Shown here piece by piece: positions 20,171 through 28,725 of a stretch of DNA of 64,000 bases. Where the stretch lies: assembly GCA_963818695.1 (NCBI GenBank), contig CAWFTG010000001.1, positions 1-64,000 of the forward strand, in the 5' to 3' direction. The notes beneath the pieces were generated by a model that was not told the origin of the DNA, searched no databases, and worked only from the letters and a program-made list of their open reading frames with translations. The translations under genes were made by a program, and so were the position numbers. The stretch is from AP-15 sp963818695. GTDB taxonomy: Bacteria; Pseudomonadota; Alphaproteobacteria; ATCC43930; CGMCC-115725. How positions within the stretch are numbered: the first letter of the stretch is position 1; each line of letters starts with the position of its first letter.

Positions 20171-21217
20171 ATGATGCAGCGACGGGACTTCATTAAAAGC
20201 GTAGGGGGAGCCGGCATCTTCGCGGCAATCGGCGTGCGGGCACACGCTGCGCCGCGAGGCTGGCGTGCATTCGAGATGACTTACAACGTGGTGCTGAAGG
20301 ATCCCAAGCTACCGGCCCGGCTGTGGTTACCCGTGCCACAAGATGCGCTCGATTACCAGCGGATCGTCGATCTCACCTGGCGCTCGCCGGTTGGCGGCGA
20401 CTTGCTTTGGGAGAAGGCATCGCGCGCACCGATCGTATCGGCGGTGTGGCTGGAACCGACAACGCCGCGGGAAATGGAGGTCACCGCCCGGGTGATGACG
20501 CGCGACCGATCCGGCTATTCGTCAGAGGGATCCTCGCCCGCGGAGTTGAGCCAATGGCTAACGCCGAGCGCGAGCTCGCCCACCGATGGCATCGTTCTGC
20601 GTCGCGCGCTGGAGATAGTTGGCGCGCGCACTGCCCCACTCGACAAAGCGCGCGCGATCTATGACTGGGTCGTCGACAACACCTTCCGCCGCGCCGAGAC
20701 GCGCGGCTGCGGCCTCGGCAACATCGCCTTCATGCTCGAAAGCGGCGACATGGGCGGTAAATGTGCCGACATCAACTCTCTCTATGTCGGTCTCGCCAAA
20801 GCCGCCGGGCTGCCCGCCCGCGATTTCTTCGGCATCCGCGTCGCCAACTCGGCAGTGACAAAGTCGCTCGGCAAATCCGGCGACATCACCAAGGCACAGC
20901 ACTGCCGCGCCGAGGTATTCGTCGACGGCAAGGGCTGGCTGCCGGTCGATCCCGCCGATGTCCGCAAGGTCGCTTTGGAAGAGGAGCTTCCGATCGACAG
21001 CGACAAGATCAAGGCCCTGCGCGAGCGGCTGTTCGGCAATTGGGAGATGAACTGGGTTGGATTCAACTATGCCCGCGACGTCACGTTACCAGGGCAGAAG
21101 GACAGACCGCTCGGATTTCTGATGTATCCTTATGCCGAGAGCCCCGACGGTAGCGCCAATTCCCTCGATCCGGCAAATTTCACCTACAAAATTACGGCAA
21201 ACGAGATTGCCTCATGA
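20171..21217 (+). CDS. Tat-exported transglutaminase-like protein
   Basis: 348 aa. The twin-arginine signal MMQRRDFIKSVGGAGIFAAIG targets it to the periplasm. The transglutaminase-like core shows the catalytic Cys in GGKCADINSLYVGLAKAAGLPAR, His in KAQHCRAEVF and Asp in LPVDPADVRK. Members of this group act as cysteine peptidases or amidases, and the substrate is unknown. ATG 20171 follows AAAGGAG with 9-nt spacing and is preferred to an upstream GTG/ATG reading that would overlap asnS fragment F. It is one of the two non-TA cargoes of the asnS array, between fragments F and G. Confidence 0.86.
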   Translation: MMQRRDFIKSVGGAGIFAAIGVRAHAAPRGWRAFEMTYNVVLKDPKLPARLWLPVPQDALDYQRIVDLTWRSPVGGDLLWEKASRAPIVSAVWLEPTTPREMEVTARVMTRDRSGYSSEGSSPAELSQWLTPSASSPTDGIVLRRALEIVGARTAPLDKARAIYDWVVDNTFRRAETRGCGLGNIAFMLESGDMGGKCADINSLYVGLAKAAGLPARDFFGIRVANSAVTKSLGKSGDITKAQHCRAEVFVDGKGWLPVDPADVRKVALEEELPIDSDKIKALRERLFGNWEMNWVGFNYARDVTLPGQKDRPLGFLMYPYAESPDGSANSLDPANFTYKITANEIAS

Positions 21218-21232
21218 CCGCCCAGCCTCTTT

Positions 21233-21598
21233 GACGTCGCCTTCTTCGACCAGCGCATCGAGAAGGGGCTGGTCGGGCGAACGAAAAATTCAAATTCCGG
21301 TGAAGTTGGATCGACCAGCAGTCGGAGCGCGAGCGCTATCTGACCGAAAAATACGCGAAAAAGCCGGTCATCGTGATGAACTACCCGAAGGCCATCAAAG
21401 TCTTCTACATGCGCTCAACGACGACGCCCGCACCGTCGCGGCGATGGACGGGGTGGCACCGGGGATCGGCGAGATCATCGACGGCAGCGATTGCGCGGAG
21501 CAGCTCGCGGTGCTGGACGCGCGCATGGCCGAGCGCGGCATCGACTGCGGCAATAATACGCCTGGTACCAGATCTGCGCTGCTACGGCACGATGCCGC
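21233..21598 (+). pseudogene. asnS internal fragment G
   Basis: Matches asnS from LAFFDQRIEKGL to RRYGTVP with a deletion of about 85 nt after KGLV, several small indels and drifted codons (GGSDCAEQ for GGSQREE). It is the most diverged fragment by eye and the last in the array. A palindrome follows at 21609-21643. Confidence 0.8.
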
Positions 21599-21608
21599 CC
21601 CTGCCTAA

Positions 21609-21643
21609 CCCTCTCCCGCACTGCGATGCAGTGCGGGAGAGGG
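21609..21643. repeat. Perfect 16-bp palindrome at the end of the asnS array
   Basis: Left arm CCCTCTCCCGCACTGC, loop GAT, right arm its exact reverse complement. It abuts asnS fragment G, as related palindromes abut or interrupt fragments E and F. It could also act as a transcription stop for the converging amidohydrolase gene (ends 21683), but there is no T run. Confidence 0.7.
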
Positions 21644-21682
21644 AGAACCATCCCGCCAGAGATGGCAGGTGAGGCTCTAGCG

Positions 21683-22825
21683 CTAATTCACGAACCGGTA
21701 GAGCTTGGCGGCGTTGTCGCAGACGATCTTCTTGCGGGTGGCGGCGGGCAGGTGGCCGAGTTCGCGCTCGATGTACTCCTGCAAATCCGGCCACACGCCG
21801 TCGGGGTGCGGGAAATCGGAGCCCCACATGATGTTGTCCTCGCCGAGCTCGTCCAATAGTTTTACGCCGATCGGGTCGCTCTGATAGGTGGCGTAGCACT
21901 GACGCTGCCAGTATTCGCTGGGCGGCATCTTCAGATCGAGCTCCTTGAACTGGTCCTCCCACTCGGCGTCCATGCGCTGCAGGATGTAGGGGATCCAGCC
22001 GGTGCCGGCCTCGCCGATGACGAGCTTGATGCCGCGGTGGCGTTCGAGCACTCCCGAGAAGATCACCGACAGCAATACCTCCGACATGTACATCTGGAAG
22101 CTGGTGATGCCGGCGGCGCGGGCGGCAAGCGCCACCTTCGGCGCGAGCTTTGTGAAATCGCGCCGCACGCCGCTGCCGATCGTATGGAAATGCACCGGCA
22201 ATCCGCTCGCCGCGACGGCGTCCCACATCGGGTTCCACCAGGGGTCCCATAACGGCGTCATGTCGCCGCGGCGCGAGATTTCGAGCCCGCGCACGCCACC
22301 ACGCCGGGCCACCCGCTCGATCTCTCCGACCGCGGCGTCGATGTCGTGGTTTGGGATGCAGGCCAACCCCGCGAAGCGGTCGGGGTGGGTATTGCAGAAC
22401 CCGGCGAGCCACTCGTTGTAGATGCGCAGCATCTCGCCGGAAGCTTCGTCGTCATTGATACGGCTGGTGGCGCCGAGGATGCCGTAGAGCACTTCGGCCT
22501 GGATGCCGTCGCGGTCCTGGTCCTTCAATCGCAATTCGGGATCGGTCATGCGGCGGATGCCCTTTTTGCCGTCCTCGTAGATCCCCTCCGACGCCATCCG
22601 GTCCGAGCGGTGGATCTTGCCCGGCTCGTAGAGGCGGCCGGCCGAGCCCATGCCGTTCATCAGCCCGAACGAGGCGCCCGATTTGGTCACCCATTCTTTG
22701 CCGCGCGGCCCGTCGGTCACGTAGGGCATGCGGTCCTTCATCGCCGCCGGGGCGTTGGCGGTGAACAGGTCGGGCGGCAGCCAGATCAGATCGATGTGGC
22801 AATCGGCCGAGATCACGTCGTATTT
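21683..22825 (-). CDS. Amidohydrolase family 2 (ACMSD-like TIM-barrel) protein
   Basis: 380 aa metal-dependent hydrolase or decarboxylase. The N-terminal metal site is ISADCHIDL, followed by AGLACIPNHD, VHFHTIGSG and the late motif NIMWGSDFPHPDGVWPD. Related proteins decarboxylate or hydrolyse aromatic and carboxylic acids; the substrate is not known. ATG AAA at 22825 is chosen because GGAGG lies 8 nt upstream; the ATG at 22831 sits too close to that signal. It is divergent from the CoA-transferase gene at 22921, so the two may share a pathway and promoter region. Confidence 0.87.
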   Translation of the reverse strand, partial: KYDVISADCHIDLIWLPPDLFTANAPAAMKDRMPYVTDGPRGKEWVTKSGASFGLMNGMGSAGRLYEPGKIHRSDRMASEGIYEDGKKGIRRMTDPELRLKDQDRDGIQAEVLYGILGATSRINDDEASGEMLRIYNEWLAGFCNTHPDRFAGLACIPNHDIDAAVGEIERVARRGGVRGLEISRRGDMTPLWDPWWNPMWDAVAASGLPVHFHTIGSGVRRDFTKLAPKVALAARAAGITSFQMYMSEVLLSVIFSGVLERHRGIKLVIGEAGTGWIPYILQRMDAEWEDQFKELDLKMPPSEYWQRQCYATYQSDPIGVKLLDELGEDNIMWGSDFPHPDGVWPDLQEYIERELGHLPAATRKKIVCDNAAKLYRFVN

Positions 22826-22920
22826 CATTGGCATGTCCTCCGTGCGAAGCTGGTAATAGCATGACTCGCACCGGGGCGGGGCGCGACCAAAAACTGAACC
22901 GAGGGAGTGGGAAAGTGCCA

Positions 22921-24126
22921 ATGGCGCAAGCGCAGGCGAACAGGCCTCTCTCCGACGTGACCGTCATTGATTTCGGCCAGATCTTCCAGGGGCCTTATGC
23001 GAGCCTGCTGCTGGCAAAAGCCGGCGCCTTCGTGATCAAGATCGAGCCGCCGCGCGGCGAGCCCGGGCGCCGGCGGGCCGAACCCGGCAGGAGCGCGACC
23101 TTGCCCTTTGCGATGCTGAACCAGAACAAGCACGCGGTCACGTTGAACCTGAAGCATGACCGCGGCCGCGATTTGCTGTTCCGCATGGTCGAGCGCGCCG
23201 ACGTGCTGCTCGAAAATTTCTCGCCCGGCACGATGGATAATCTCGGTGTCGGCTGGAGGCGGCTGCACGCGATCAACCCACGACTGATCTATGCGACCGG
23301 CACCGGCTTCGGCATCAGCGGCCCCGACCGCGACAATCTCGCGATGGACATGACGATCCAGGCCGCCTCGGGGATCATGAGTGTCACTGGTTTCGCGGAT
23401 GGACCTCCGGTCAAGGCCGGCCCGACCCTCGTCGATTTCATGGGCGGAATTCATCTTTACGCCGGCATCCTGACCGCGCTTTACGACCGCGACCGCAGCG
23501 GGGTCGGCCGCCTCGTCGAGGTGGCGATGCAGGAGACGGTCTGGCCGACCCTCGCGGCGAGCTACGATTACTACTACCGCACCGGCGAGGTCCCGCCGCG
23601 CACCGGCAACCGGCAGTCCGGGCTCAGCAGCGCCCCCTACAATGTCTATGCGACCGCTGACGGCCATGTCGCGATCCACGTCGTGACCGAGGCGCATTTC
23701 CAGAACCTGTTGAAGGCGATGGGCCGTGAGGACCTCAAGGACGATCCGCGCTTTGCAACGAATGCCGGGCGCGTCGCGCATATGGACGAGACCGATACGC
23801 TTGTCGAAGCCTGGACCCGCACCTTGCCGAAAATGGAGGTGTTCGCGCGCACCAAGGCCTATCGCATCCCGTGCGCGCCGGTGCGCACCGCGCCCGAAGT
23901 GATGAACGACCCGCACATGCACGAACGGGGCATGCTCGCGCGGATCCACCATCCCGAGCTCGGCGACATCGTGGTGCCGTCGACGCCATTGCGCCTGCAT
24001 GGCGCCGATCCGGTCCAGGCCGGCCCGAGCCCCATGATCGGCCAGCACAACGCCGAGATCTACGGCGATTGGCTCGGCCTCTCGCCGGCCGAGATTACGG
24101 AACTGAAGGAGACCGGGGTCATCTGA
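22921..24126 (+). CDS. CaiB/BaiF (type III) CoA-transferase
   Basis: 401 aa. Moves CoA between carboxylic acids through aspartyl-CoA intermediates. The family markers are VTVIDFGQIFQGPYASLLLAKAGAFVIKIEPP, LNLKHDRGRDL, VLLENFSPGTMDNLG and GTGFGISGPDRDNLAMDMTIQA, where the catalytic Asp region lies. ATG 22921 (MAQAQANRP) follows a GGGAG signal; a GTG 6 nt upstream is possible. Substrate unknown. Divergent amidohydrolase upstream. Confidence 0.88.
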   Translation: MAQAQANRPLSDVTVIDFGQIFQGPYASLLLAKAGAFVIKIEPPRGEPGRRRAEPGRSATLPFAMLNQNKHAVTLNLKHDRGRDLLFRMVERADVLLENFSPGTMDNLGVGWRRLHAINPRLIYATGTGFGISGPDRDNLAMDMTIQAASGIMSVTGFADGPPVKAGPTLVDFMGGIHLYAGILTALYDRDRSGVGRLVEVAMQETVWPTLAASYDYYYRTGEVPPRTGNRQSGLSSAPYNVYATADGHVAIHVVTEAHFQNLLKAMGREDLKDDPRFATNAGRVAHMDETDTLVEAWTRTLPKMEVFARTKAYRIPCAPVRTAPEVMNDPHMHERGMLARIHHPELGDIVVPSTPLRLHGADPVQAGPSPMIGQHNAEIYGDWLGLSPAEITELKETGVI

Positions 24127-24197
24127 GGTGACCCCATTTCTATTTTGCTAGTTCTTTAGCGATACCGATAGCTCCTTCAGCACGACGGACGCTTAAA

Positions 24198-24725
24198 ATG
24201 CCAATGGCAATCTCGGAACCTCCGCCTCGGATCGTGGGCGCGATTAAGGATCTATGGGCGGCGGAATTTCAGACAGAGCAAGAAGCTCTTGGGTCTGCCC
24301 AGTTTCGGATGCTCGCTGGAATATGCTCATCGCTTTACCCGAACATTCCCGCATCGAGACTGCCAAGCTCACCGACTGAAAATTTCGGTCGTGACCAATT
24401 CAACGAAGCCCTTAGTCGATTTTTCCGATGGGAGGGCGCGCCGTGGTATTCTGTAGGCCGGTGGCTGTCTGCCGAACGCGCCGCGGAACAGTTGCATCGT
24501 GCGTTTCTTTTGCCCAAGGTTAAGCGGACATACCTCGTGCCGCTGGACCAGCTGGCGCTGGAAGACTGCACGAAAAGGTCGGTCGAGTATTTGCGGCATC
24601 TTCGCTTCGGGAAGTGCGAAATCATACTCCTAGAGGAGAGCCAATTCGTTGAACACATACCCGTAACCGCGCTAAAGCGGTTTGAACCGAGACATTGGAT
24701 CGAGCCCGAGAAATATGCCGGGTAA
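24198..24725 (+). pseudogene. N-terminal part of a HEPN-like gene cut by IS1595-family element
   Basis: 175 codons, MPMAISEPPPRIVGAIKDLW to EPEKYAG, then a TAA whose last two bases belong to the IS. If the IS and one copy of the 8-bp duplication are removed, the frame continues without a break into 25770-26548, giving a 434-aa protein. No known domain is recognised in this half. Base composition is lower in GC than the flanking CoA-transferase gene, which suggests acquired DNA. Confidence 0.8.
24716..24723. repeat. Target-site duplication, left copy
   Basis: TGCCGGGT, identical to 25762-25769; 8 bp is the usual duplication size for the IS1595 family. Confidence 0.88.
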
Positions 24726-25761
24726 GCCTTATACCGCTGCTTCCGGTGAGATCAACATCTTGTAGGGGCGGGGCGGTTGCTCGGTGGCGATGCCGAGCAA
24801 GGACCGGAATGCTGCATGTCGGGTGCGCCGACGGTTGAAGCGGAAGACAAATTCATCGAGGTAGGACTGGAGGTGCTTGCGGCGCAGCCCGTGGTAAACG
24901 CCCAGGGCCCAGACCTTGAGGTTGGAGAAGATCCGGTGAACCCAAGGGAGCACGATGTGGGCGGCCATCTTGCCGACCACATGGGGATCGTGAGTGATGC
25001 CGGCGGCGCCGGGATATCCGGGCCAACCATCCGTCTTGGCGGTGGCGCCGGCGGCGAGGTTGGCGGCGAGGAAGGCGTGGAGGCTGGCGGCCGAGTAATC
25101 AGCGATCTGGCTGAGGCGGATGCGGCCGGGGCCAAGCCCGCCGTCTTCGACCTCGACGGCGCCGACGACCAGCATTTTGCCCTGATGGCTGCGCCCGCCG
25201 CTGCCCGTGACCGGATCGTTTTTACTGCGGCAGGCGATTTCGGTTTCATCAACCTCGATGAGGCCGGCTAGGGGGCTGCGGCCCGGCGCGAGCATGCTGC
25301 GGCGCAGCTTGGCGCAGATCAGCCACGCCGTCTTGTCGGAGCCGAAACCGAGCTGGCGCTGCAGTTGCAAAGCCGAAATGCCGTTGGAGTGGGTGGCCAT
25401 CAGATAAGCGGCCCAGAACCAGGCAGTCAGCGGCAGCTTGGAGTGATGCATGATGGTTCCGGCGGTGACCGAGGTCTGGCGGCCGCAGCCGGCGCACTCG
25501 TAGGTCCAGGCCTTGGTTTCCAGCCGCCAGGCTTTGCCACCACCGCAGCTCGGGCAGACAAACCCGTCTGGCCAACGTGTCGCGATAAGATACTGAGCGC
25601 AGGCGGCCTCATCGCCGAAGCGCTGCTGGAACTCGATCAATGAGCGAGGAAAGTCGGTCAACACGGGCACCGAGGGCAGTTATGTTCGTGATTTGTTCTA
25701 ACACGAGCATGCCCTCGCGGCTACAACATTTTGTGCCCCCGGACGCAGAGGGATAAGGCTT
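24724..25761 (-). mobile_element. IS1595-family insertion sequence (1038 bp)
   Basis: Both ends can be set exactly. The left end AAGCCTTATACCGCTGC and the right end, read inward, AAGCCTTATCCCTCTGC match at 15 of 17 positions, and they are flanked by an 8-bp direct repeat TGCCGGGT. It carries a single transposase gene on the minus strand. It interrupts a HEPN-like gene in frame, and the intact ends, duplication and transposase suggest a fairly recent insertion. Confidence 0.92.
24729..25670 (-). CDS. IS1595-family transposase
   Basis: 313 aa. An N-terminal zinc ribbon (CPSCGGGKAW ... CAGCGRQ) and a helix-turn-helix (THSNGISALQLQRQLGFG) precede the ISXO2-like catalytic domain: LIEVDETEI, KTDGWPGY, then HRIFSNLKVWALG, so the third residue of the catalytic set is Asn followed by Lys (DDNK type), as in this family. 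The gene fills most of the element and appears intact. Confidence 0.93.
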   Translation of the reverse strand: MPVLTDFPRSLIEFQQRFGDEAACAQYLIATRWPDGFVCPSCGGGKAWRLETKAWTYECAGCGRQTSVTAGTIMHHSKLPLTAWFWAAYLMATHSNGISALQLQRQLGFGSDKTAWLICAKLRRSMLAPGRSPLAGLIEVDETEIACRSKNDPVTGSGGRSHQGKMLVVGAVEVEDGGLGPGRIRLSQIADYSAASLHAFLAANLAAGATAKTDGWPGYPGAAGITHDPHVVGKMAAHIVLPWVHRIFSNLKVWALGVYHGLRRKHLQSYLDEFVFRFNRRRTRHAAFRSLLGIATEQPPRPYKMLISPEAAV

Positions 25762-25769
25762 TGCCGGGT
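25762..25769. repeat. Target-site duplication, right copy
   Basis: TGCCGGGT, identical to 24716-24723 on the other side of the element. Confidence 0.88.
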
Positions 25770-26548
25770 TTCATTATATAGTGGCATCTGATGAAGAGCG
25801 AGCCGGGCCTATCTGGGAACGAAGTATGTGGGGAATTTTCCATGTGAATTTGGAAGAAATAAATAAAATTAAGCTGTACGACCCGGTATTTCCCGAGACG
25901 GTCGAAGATGCTCTGTTTATAATTCTTTTATGCCTCCTCAAAGATTCCCCGGACGGTTCTAGGAAGCCGTTCGCTGTTCCGTGGGTATACTCTTTCACGG
26001 ATGATCCGTTCTCCGAACCTCCCCAGGCGCCCGATCCTTCGGCGCTTTCTTGGGACCCTGAACGCGACGTGCCGGATCTCCCCAATTATTTTTCCTTTAC
26101 TACCGCGGCCATCGAAAAAGTTCTCGCGGAGCGTTGGAGCCGGTTGGAAGCCACTCGTAACCAACCTCTTGCCCGCAGCGCGAATTTTCACCCATTGACG
26201 AAGCACTTCTTGATGAAAGCTTTTCAAGAAGAAGGTGTTGATGAGATAATCGCGCTCATAAGCTGTATAGAAGCTACGCTTATGCTGCCCGGCGAACGAC
26301 GCACTGAAAAGTTAAAGGAACGATACAAAAGGCTCGTCAACGATGACACCGCATACGATGTCCTGGAATTGGCGTACTCCATTAGACACAAATATTTGCA
26401 TGCCCTTAGCGATCAACGAGATGCGATTGATTGGCGAGAACTCGCAAAATGCCGATGGGCTGTGGCCAAAGCCGTGGACAATTACCTCACACTCTCGGCG
26501 GAGAGCGGCGAGGATCGGGAAAATCTCCTCAGGTCATTGAAGCGGTAA
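25770..26548 (+). pseudogene. C-terminal part of the IS-interrupted HEPN-like gene
   Basis: Continues the frame of 24198-24723 (TTT CAT TAT ATA, then GTG 25781). As a stand-alone frame it could start at GTG 25781 and encode 255 aa. The C-terminal 100 residues are helical (EIIALISCIEATLMLPGERR, YDVLELAYSIRHKYLH) and contain R-HKYL-H, the Rx4H pattern of HEPN ribonuclease domains found in toxins and phage-defence proteins such as ApeA-like proteins. That relation is inferred from the motif and helix layout only. Confidence 0.65.
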
Positions 26549-26566
26549 CCGGAAGGGTGCAGGTCG

Positions 26567-26797
26567 ATGGCCGAAACTGAAACGTCACGGATTACCCTGG
26601 AGCCCGGCAAACGTGGAGGGCGGCCCTGCGTGAGGGGGCTCCGCATCACCGTATACGATGTGCTCGGGTGGCTTGCCGGTGGCATGAGCGAAGACGAAAT
26701 CCTGAGTGACCATCTCGACCTCGAGCGTGCTGATATCCGAGCGTGCCTTTCATTTGCGGCCGAACGAGAGCGGCGTCTCGTCACTTCCGGCGCGTGA
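26567..26797 (+). CDS. DUF433 antitoxin-like protein (TA module 5)
   Basis: 76 aa. ITLEPGKRGGRPCVRGLRITVYDVLGWLAGGMSEDEILSDHLDL is the DUF433 winged helix-turn-helix; these proteins pair with DUF5615 PIN-like toxins (VapB45/VapC45-like). It starts 18 nt after the HEPN-like gene and its TGA overlaps the GTG of the toxin gene (GTGA at 26794-26797). Confidence 0.83.
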   Translation: MAETETSRITLEPGKRGGRPCVRGLRITVYDVLGWLAGGMSEDEILSDHLDLERADIRACLSFAAERERRLVTSGA

Positions 26798-27017
26798 CCC
26801 TCCTCTTCGACGAGAATCTGTCCTTTCGGCTCGTGGGTGCGACCTCGCCCCAGTTTCCTAACTCGCGTCACGTCCGGGATGTCGGACTGGCCCGCGCCAG
26901 CGATCGAGCGATATAGGAGTTCGCCCAACGGGAGGGGCTAACGATTGTGACTTTCGACAGCGATTTCCACGAACGCAGCCTACTCGAGGGCGGGCCGCCG
27001 AAAGTAATTTGGTTGCG
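26794..27017 (+). pseudogene. DUF5615 PIN-like toxin, nonsense and 3' truncation (TA module 5)
   Basis: GTG 26794 reads MTLLFDENLSFRLVGATSPQFPNSRHVRDVGLARASDRAI and then meets TAG at 26914-26916 where TGG (DRAIWEFAQREGL) is expected. The downstream part (TIVTFDSDFHERSLLEGGPPKVIWLR) is clear, then homology stops at about 27015, where a recombinase remnant on the other strand begins. So the toxin lost activity by a nonsense codon and also lost its end. Confidence 0.8.
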
Positions 27018-27437
27018 GCCGAATTTGACGCCCTTCTTTTTGGCGTCGGCCCGGCCGCGCGCGGTGCGTCCAGAATGCGGCGGCGCTCCAGCTTCGCCGC
27101 CACACCGAGGATCGCAAAGATGATCTCGGCAAAATCGGACCTGGTATCGAGGAACGGTTCTGCCAGTGAGCGGATACCGGCCCCGGCGCGCTGCATGTCG
27201 CGGGCGATAACCAGTAGGTCGGTTGTGTCGCGCGAGAGGCGGTCAACGGCCGGAGTGATCACCACGTCGCCGGGGCGAGGGCCTTCATCAGCTTGGCGAG
27301 CTGCGGCCGGTCGGCCGTGGTGCCGGTGATCTTTTCGCGAAATACCTTTTCGCACCCGGCCGCCTTGAGTTGGCGCACCTGTCCGGTTTCGTCCTGGGCG
27401 GCGGTGAAGACGCAAGCATAGCCGTAAATCATCCCGG
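27015..27437 (-). pseudogene. Serine recombinase (resolvase/invertase) remnant
   Basis: Starts MIYGYACVFTAAQDETGQVRQLKAAGCEKVFREKITG. After a missing base in a C run near 27274 it continues LAPGDVVITPAVDRLSRDTTDLL, and after another near 27070 it ends RTARGRADAKKKGVKFGR. The usual catalytic serine position is changed (YARVSTxxQ is replaced by YACVFTAAQ, so Ser is Phe). The HTH domain is gone. It lies tail to tail with the DUF5615 remnant and is likely the scar of a mobile element. Confidence 0.82.
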
Positions 27438-27650
27438 ATTCTGCATCAGAAATCTGCATCAAAAAGGCCAATTCCATCAAGGCATCGCGGTGATGCAAAA
27501 ACCTTGATTTAGGAAAAATCGCCGTGAGGAGCGCAATCAGGGGATAAGGAAATTTTCGCTTCAGCGTTTATTGTCAGTGTGGTATCGTTCCTCAATTCTG
27601 ACGCGAAGCACAACATCCCAGCCGCCCCGGGGGATCCACAGGAGGCTTCG

Positions 27651-27950
27651 ATGAAGTTCATGGTCACCTGGGATATGCCGCAGGACAAGTGGCTGCAAAT
27701 CTGCAAAACGTGGAGCTCCATGTCCCCGCAAGAACGGGCGGATGTTGGTGATGGTGTGAAGCTGATCGGCCGCTGGCACGATTTGGTGGGCCGCAGGGGC
27801 GTCGGCATTTGCGAGTCGAACGACCTTTCCGCCGTGGCACGCTTTACAGGCAAGTGGAATTCCTTAATGGACATCGAAATCACGCCCGTGGTCGAAGACG
27901 ACGAATCGGCGGTTATCTGCGGGCGGATCGTTGCCGACAACAACGCCTGA
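27651..27950 (+). CDS. DUF3303-family protein
   Basis: 99 aa, MKFMVTWDMPQDKWLQICKTWSSMSPQERADVGDGVKLIGRWHDLVGRRGVGICE, then DLSAVARFTGKWNSLMDIEITPVVEDDESAVI. This is the small ferredoxin-like (dimeric alpha-beta) DUF3303 fold with no known reaction. ATG 27651 follows AGGAGG at good spacing. It stands alone; the upstream 27438-27650 region is non-coding as far as can be seen. Confidence 0.78.
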   Translation: MKFMVTWDMPQDKWLQICKTWSSMSPQERADVGDGVKLIGRWHDLVGRRGVGICESNDLSAVARFTGKWNSLMDIEITPVVEDDESAVICGRIVADNNA

Positions 27951-28180
27951 CTAATTTTCCGCCTAAGTGGCGTGAAGGCCAGGTTCTCGTGGAGATGCTG
28001 ACTTAGCGCCCTGAACCCTGCCGCATAACTCCCCTTATGAAGCATGACTTTGAGGCGACCGACTATAGGTCGCTATTCACGTCGTGCTGTCGGCTGCCCT
28101 CGATCACGGGCGCGCTGATCCTCGACCGACAACTCGTCCCTCGTTTCTGTCGCCTTATCACATTGACGTTTATTGATTTT

Positions 28181-28198
28181 TTAGCAAACATATGCTAA
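28181..28198. promoter_or_regulatory. Inverted repeat TTAGCA-N6-TGCTAA, operator-like
   Basis: A perfect 6-bp inverted repeat with a 6-bp spacer lies in an AT-rich stretch 41 bp before the small frame at 28239, beside TTGACG (28163-28168). The layout suits binding of a dimeric HTH repressor. No repressor gene is seen nearby. Confidence 0.35.
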
Positions 28199-28238
28199 CC
28201 TCGGCGGTTGCCAATGTTTCGGGAGTTATCGCGTGAGC

Positions 28239-28406
28239 ATGGCCGATTATCGCACTATTATCGGTTTCGGTGAGCCCTGCCCCCGGTTCTTCAACGCATT
28301 GGGAGAACCGAGCCTGATCTGGAGCCTGATAAACCAGGTGGAAACAGGCGACAACGTTCGTTTCGGAAGGGCTGGCCTCGGCGCTCTGCTAGAATTCGCA
28401 GCATAA
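28239..28406 (+). CDS. Small unidentified open reading frame
   Basis: 55 codons from ATG 28239 (or GTG 28233), MADYRTIIGFGEPCPRFFNAL to ALLEFAA. No known family is recognised. Support is limited to its position just downstream of an operator-like inverted repeat and an AT-rich promoter-like stretch, and a weak GGGAG 15 nt upstream. It may be a remnant. Confidence 0.3.
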   Translation: MADYRTIIGFGEPCPRFFNALGEPSLIWSLINQVETGDNVRFGRAGLGALLEFAA

Positions 28407-28725
28407 GGATCACAGACGCGGCAGAAGTCCTCGTATTCCTGATTTGGCAATTACTGGATTGGCTGTTATTTGGCTGCAGAAACAGCCAGGAGAGGCTGGA
28501 GCAACCTGTTTGCGCAGGGGCAGTCCGGCAATGCTGCCGGCCCCACCCGGAGGTTCCACAAACCGGGCCAGATGCGCTGCCGAACCGTTGCTCTGCCAAA
28601 TTCGGTGAGACCGATATTACTTTCGGCATTTGTCGCTGGCTCGGCGATGCTCGATGCCTCGATTGATCGCCGCTATGATGGGGCGATGGAGGCATCCGGC
28701 GCGGATAACCTCGGAGAGGACAGCC
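28407..28725. other. Gap without a recognised gene
   Basis: About 320 bp between the small frame and the CitE-like gene. I see no conserved coding pattern or RNA gene. The last 20 bp hold the ribosome-binding region GGAGAGGAC of the next gene; the promoter of the CitE/CoA-transferase pair probably lies here. Confidence 0.4.

Noticed and set aside
27015..27437. Active serine recombinase that could mobilise the island
   Set aside because: Two frame changes, a changed catalytic Ser position and no DNA-binding domain rule out activity.
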